Source: Tolypothrix tenuis PCC 7101 (lineage in GTDB: Bacteria; Cyanobacteriota; Cyanobacteriia; Cyanobacteriales; Nostocaceae). Taken from it: DNA of 64,000 nt. Below the pieces are notes generated by a model that worked only from the letters and a program-made list of their open reading frames with translations, was not told the origin of the DNA and ran no database searches. The stretch's first letter is position 1. Each line of letters starts with the position of its first letter. Positions 62,301-64,000 of this stretch are shown in pieces. Where the stretch lies: the NCBI RefSeq assembly GCF_002368295.1, contig NZ_AP018248.1:3453502-3517501 (forward strand), given 5' to 3'. The position numbers and the translations under genes are program-made.

Positions 62301-62725
62301 GTAAATTTGAGAACAATAAAGGCTATATCGCCCTAGTAGATACCGATGGCAAATATAAATTATTAGATGATGAAGGCTTTGCCAACTTCTTCTTAGGGAA
62401 CCGCAGTTTAGGTTTAGCTGTGCTAAATTCCTGTCAAGGCGCAGCTGTATCTTCCAATCAAGCATTTGCAGGTATCGCACCCAACCTAGTACGCCGAGGA
62501 ATCCCTGCTGTAGTCGCCATGCAATACGAAATCCTCGACACCACCGCCAAGCTGTTTGCAGATGAATTTTATCGCACCCTCGCCCTTGGCTGGCCTGTAG
62601 ATGCAGCGATACAAACCACTCGCAACGCTATTTCAATGGAAGTCGGCTTAGATAAACCAGACTTTGCGACACCAGTGCTTTATATGCGCGCCAAGGATGG
62701 AATTATTTTGGCTAAAGAAGTATGA
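59309..62725 (+). CDS. LRR-ROC-COR-CHAT protein (ROCO GTPase fused to caspase-like protease)
   Basis: An 1138-residue multidomain protein. About ten 23-residue leucine-rich repeats (residues 25-275) precede a ROC Ras-like GTPase (about 295-470) with P-loop GEENAGKTSF, DFGGQE and NEKD motifs. A COR domain follows (about 470-800), including the CNCKSC cluster near 715-720 seen in bacterial ROCO proteins. The C-terminal CHAT domain (about 800-1130) has the dyad His997 (HFIGHG) and Cys1042 (LNSCQGA). No TM helix. The plan (repeat sensor, nucleotide switch, death-protease output) parallels NLR immune receptors. It stands alone as a monocistronic gene. Confidence 0.92.
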   Translation: MTNEELLQVIEEAARNSVTELNLSGYGLTILPPEIGKLSNLRSLNIRENQLSSLPSEIGKLSNLRSLNLSSNQLSSLAGEIGQLSELQTLDLSFNQLSSLAGEIGQLSELQTLDLSFNQLSSLPGEIGQLSELQTLDLSFNQLSSLPGEIGQLLNLHLLELRSNKLRSLPGEIGQLGELQTLDLSFNQLSNLPYKIAKLINLQSVDISNNQLSSLPYEIEKLIKLETFNLRSNQLNSLPLEIRQLPNLKKLDLRSNPLPISPEILGTNKLWEDPGDVNEVLNFYFRVQDPNESEPFCEAKLLIVGEENAGKTSFAKKIQNENYYLQPKEKSTEGIDIIPWHFIQNNSNKDFRVNIWDFGGQEIYHKTHQFFLTERSLYALVVDTREENIDLNWWLNIVKLCDEDSPVIIIKNEKDNRECKIDEGKLHGEFTNLKEFLTTNLADNRGLPEIKQAIQYYISRLPHVYDPLPKIWLRVRSALENDLRNYITLEEYKKLCQVNNLTDTEDMLRLSRYLHDIGVCLHYQDDSLLEQYVILKPKWVTAAVYKVLDNEKVQQNKGEFSKNNLKDIWKNKEYTDMRGQLLELMKRFRLCYEIPYSPSNYIAPQLLSDKQPKYNWDKTHNLILRYKYEFMPKGIITCLIATRHDLIEQKLVWRNGVVLNKDETRAEVIEDYERKEIKIRVTGITKKVLLGIVNDELHQIHQSFKKLSPQILVPCNCKSCTESQTPHDYLFENLYKRLKAGRYKVECENSYEMVDVRRLIDDVNLLPVEVEQKCNPQVESFQNQAMINYHDFQILVTADRKIRASSAEQGEEWGELRLEMNEIDLALPLIEQRQTNAKLIKGLGSKLYQALFPVDIRGQLRATIAGAQANGYEVRLSLVFNSPELAALPWEFLYDEATNTFLANNTQTVLSRYVDVPLQKRELKAASQPLKVLLVISSPSNLPPLDEAGEESLIRDALAKHIDSGTIELDVLQEATIRNINQKLHEKPYNVLHFIGHGKFENNKGYIALVDTDGKYKLLDDEGFANFFLGNRSLGLAVLNSCQGAAVSSNQAFAGIAPNLVRRGIPAVVAMQYEILDTTAKLFADEFYRTLALGWPVDAAIQTTRNAISMEVGLDKPDFATPVLYMRAKDGIILAKEV
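59541..59816 (+). repeat. 69-bp LRR-encoding DNA repeats
   Basis: Four consecutive 69-bp units (starts near 59541, 59610, 59679, 59748) encode the LRR units; the first three are almost identical at the DNA level, differing mainly at gca/cca (Ala/Pro) and a synonymous change. This suggests recent tandem expansion or gene conversion. Confidence 0.85.
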
Positions 62726-62793
62726 AGTGTAAAGGCTAAAGGATAAAAAGCAATTGAGATATACAGGGTATTTCACGTAAATTAATTACACGC

Positions 62794-63057
62794 GTAGGGG
62801 CGCGGCAATATCCATACGTGTCAACTTAACGTGAAACCCGCTTGGCGACAACGTTCTGCCCTCACCCCCAGCCCCTCTCCCTCAGGGAGAGGGGAGCAAG
62901 AGATTCAATTCCCCTTCTCCCTGGGGGAGAAGGGGTTAGGGGATGAGGGCGAGGGTTTTTGTACAACACTCGCCGTATATAGCTTTTAGCTTAAGTTGAC
63001 ACAAATGGGCATTGCTTTGCCCTCTAGAACATTATTGATGTGTTGCAAACATTATTT
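62794..63057 (+). repeat. ~265-bp dispersed repeat, copy B
   Basis: Outer arms as in copy A, but the core (62828-62992) is reversed. Flanking 10-bp arms gtgtcaactt (62818-62827) and aagttgacac (62993-63002) are perfect inverted repeats bordering the core. Confidence 0.85.
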
Positions 63058-63064
63058 GATCTGG

Positions 63065-63097
63065 CGGTGCGTTAGGCTAAAGTCATAACGCACCCTA
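63065..63097. repeat. ggtgcgtta-type hairpin, copy 5
   Basis: Inverted repeat ggtgcgtta...taacgcacc followed by ctac; directly adjoins copy B of the 265-bp repeat. Confidence 0.75.
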
Positions 63098-63119
63098 CTG
63101 AAGATTTACTTTTCATCCT

Positions 63120-63545
63120 TCATCCTTGAAACTTCAGCCTTTTCACCCAGTGTCTTTGCCAAAGAATTGTGGCTAAGTTAACGAATAAACAAGTCATCGC
63201 CAGGCATAGCAAGATATAAGTTGGCAGCATCACTACACCAATTTCAAACCAAGTATATACGTGCCATACCATGATTAAGGCAAAAATACTGGCAATTCCC
63301 GCCGATTGCCATACTTGATGTGATGGGCGATGAATTACCGTCAAGATAATTGTCAAAATTGTAGCTAATAGGTTTGCAGGGACAAGAAACGCACAAATAC
63401 TGACGCAGTTGGCGCGAGAGAACTCAGCTAAGGTGTGGAAATCGAGCATCAAGTTGTTGGGATAATGTTCGCTTATACTAACAAATTTAATATATTTCAA
63501 AATAATTGAACTAACCTTAGCATGATATGAGAGTGTAGCAATCAA
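63120..63545 (-). CDS. Hypothetical three-TM membrane protein
   Basis: A 141-residue protein, or 109 residues if it starts at the later ATG (63449, MLDFHTLAEFSRANC), which I think more likely because the upstream part is low in family character. Three hydrophobic helices are visible: AFLVPANLLATILTIILTVI, AGIASIFALIMVWHVYTWF and MLPTYILLCLAMTCLFVNLATILW. I believe it to be a conserved cyanobacterial membrane protein without known function. It is downstream of the fasciclin gene on the same strand. Confidence 0.65.
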   Translation of the reverse strand: MIATLSYHAKVSSIILKYIKFVSISEHYPNNLMLDFHTLAEFSRANCVSICAFLVPANLLATILTIILTVIHRPSHQVWQSAGIASIFALIMVWHVYTWFEIGVVMLPTYILLCLAMTCLFVNLATILWQRHWVKRLKFQG

Positions 63546-63609
63546 TTGTGTAACATAATTTAAATTAATTACGGTATTTAAAAATGTTAATCACATCATT
63601 AATAACTGG

Positions 63610-63630
63610 ATGGTGGGTAATCCCCACCAT
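63610..63630 (-). terminator. Hairpin after fasciclin gene
   Basis: Perfect 8-bp stem atggtggg / cccaccat with a 5-nt loop, 8 bp beyond the fasciclin stop. No T-run follows on the minus strand, so termination is uncertain. Confidence 0.45.
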
Positions 63631-63637
63631 CACCAAA

Positions 63638-64000
63638 TCATCCCATCAAAATTACTGTATCAATGACGTGAATTACACCATTATCAGCTTCAATATCTGC
63701 TGCTAAAACTGTGGCGTTTTTCACTTCAAATCCGTCAGAACAATCAATTTTAATCGGTGAACCTTCCACAGAAGTAACCGTGCCCAGTTTTGCTAAGTCA
63801 GCCTGCATCAGCTTTCCAGGCACTACATGAAATTTTAAAATCCTTGTTAACTGAGGAATATTTTGCACTAGAGTTTGAATAGTTCCTGCTGGTAATTTAG
63901 CAAAAGCATCATCAGTAGGAGCAAACACAGTAAACGGCCCAGGACTTTTTAATGTCTCTACTAAACCAGCAGCTTGTACAGCAGTTACTAAGGTTTTAAA
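63638..64000 (-). CDS. Fasciclin (FAS1) domain protein, truncated by window end
   Basis: The reading frame is open from the window edge to the stop at 63638 (120 residues visible), so the N-terminus lies outside. It starts FKTLVTAVQAAGLVETLKSPGPFTVFAPTDDAFAKLPAGT, the FAS1 H1 region, and ends with VIHVIDTVILMG, the H2 box. FAS1 proteins are secreted or surface-attached adhesion proteins. Single-domain FAS1 proteins in cyanobacteria usually carry a signal peptide, not visible here. Confidence 0.92.
   Translation of the reverse strand, partial: FKTLVTAVQAAGLVETLKSPGPFTVFAPTDDAFAKLPAGTIQTLVQNIPQLTRILKFHVVPGKLMQADLAKLGTVTSVEGSPIKIDCSDGFEVKNATVLAADIEADNGVIHVIDTVILMG

Overview
The window looks like chromosomal DNA of a filamentous, probably heterocyst-forming cyanobacterium (Nostoc/Calothrix/Tolypothrix type). 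Evidence: the HIP1 octamer GCGATCGC recurs throughout; intergenic spaces are filled with tandem heptamers (ggtaatt, ccccagt, agtcaag types); there is a plant-type [2Fe-2S] ferredoxin and a biliverdin reductase; and multi-PAS kinases, TPR, LRR, pentapeptide and CHAT proteins are abundant. No rRNA, tRNA, CRISPR array, phage module or intact transposase was seen.

Layout. 0.2-3.5 kb: a PhnD-like binding protein, a Tll0287-type haem sensor with HAMP, and a Ser/Thr kinase. 4.9-8.4 kb: a membrane protein, a DUF1350 hydrolase-like protein, and a REC-SpoIIE phosphatase convergent with a STAS anti-sigma antagonist. 8.8-12.8 kb: a stress and redox group with an XRE-HTH/GrpE-like fusion, Dps, sulfiredoxin, a SpoIID/LytB protein and ferredoxin. 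13.7-17.6 kb: biliverdin reductase, methionine aminopeptidase, a four-helix-bundle protein and a pentapeptide membrane protein. 17.7-23.1 kb: an accessory region with a 21-bp minisatellite, a P-loop NTPase paired with a TPR protein, a DUF433/DUF5615 toxin-antitoxin pair and a Uma2 nuclease. 23.2-31.9 kb: an EF-G-like GTPase, TPR proteins, PsiE and an exported TPR-CHAT protease-like protein.

32.8-43.9 kb is a two-gene signalling operon: a 3307-residue hybrid kinase with about 19 PAS domains, seven of them in a near-uniform tandem block, followed by a REC-histidine kinase. 44-47.7 kb holds cysteine biosynthesis (cysE; Rrf2 regulator with cysK). Next come two divergent CadD-type transporters and a second phosphorelay operon (8-PAS kinase, Rcp1-like regulator, REC-kinase) at 49.5-55.3 kb.

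55.6-64 kb is accessory again: a protein ending in two Tudor-knot-like domains, two antitoxin-like genes without visible toxins, a second 21-bp minisatellite, and an 1138-residue LRR-ROC-COR-CHAT protein. Two ~265-bp repeats bracket a 5.5-kb block of this region, and their cores lie in opposite orientations. A fasciclin gene runs off the right end.

The most interesting systems are the LRR-ROC-COR-CHAT protein (an NLR-like receptor fused to a caspase-like protease domain), the NTPase plus degenerate-NTPase-TPR pair, the XRE-GrpE fusion, the PAS-array kinase and the two 21-bp arrays. Functions are inferred from motifs read by eye; no database search was run.
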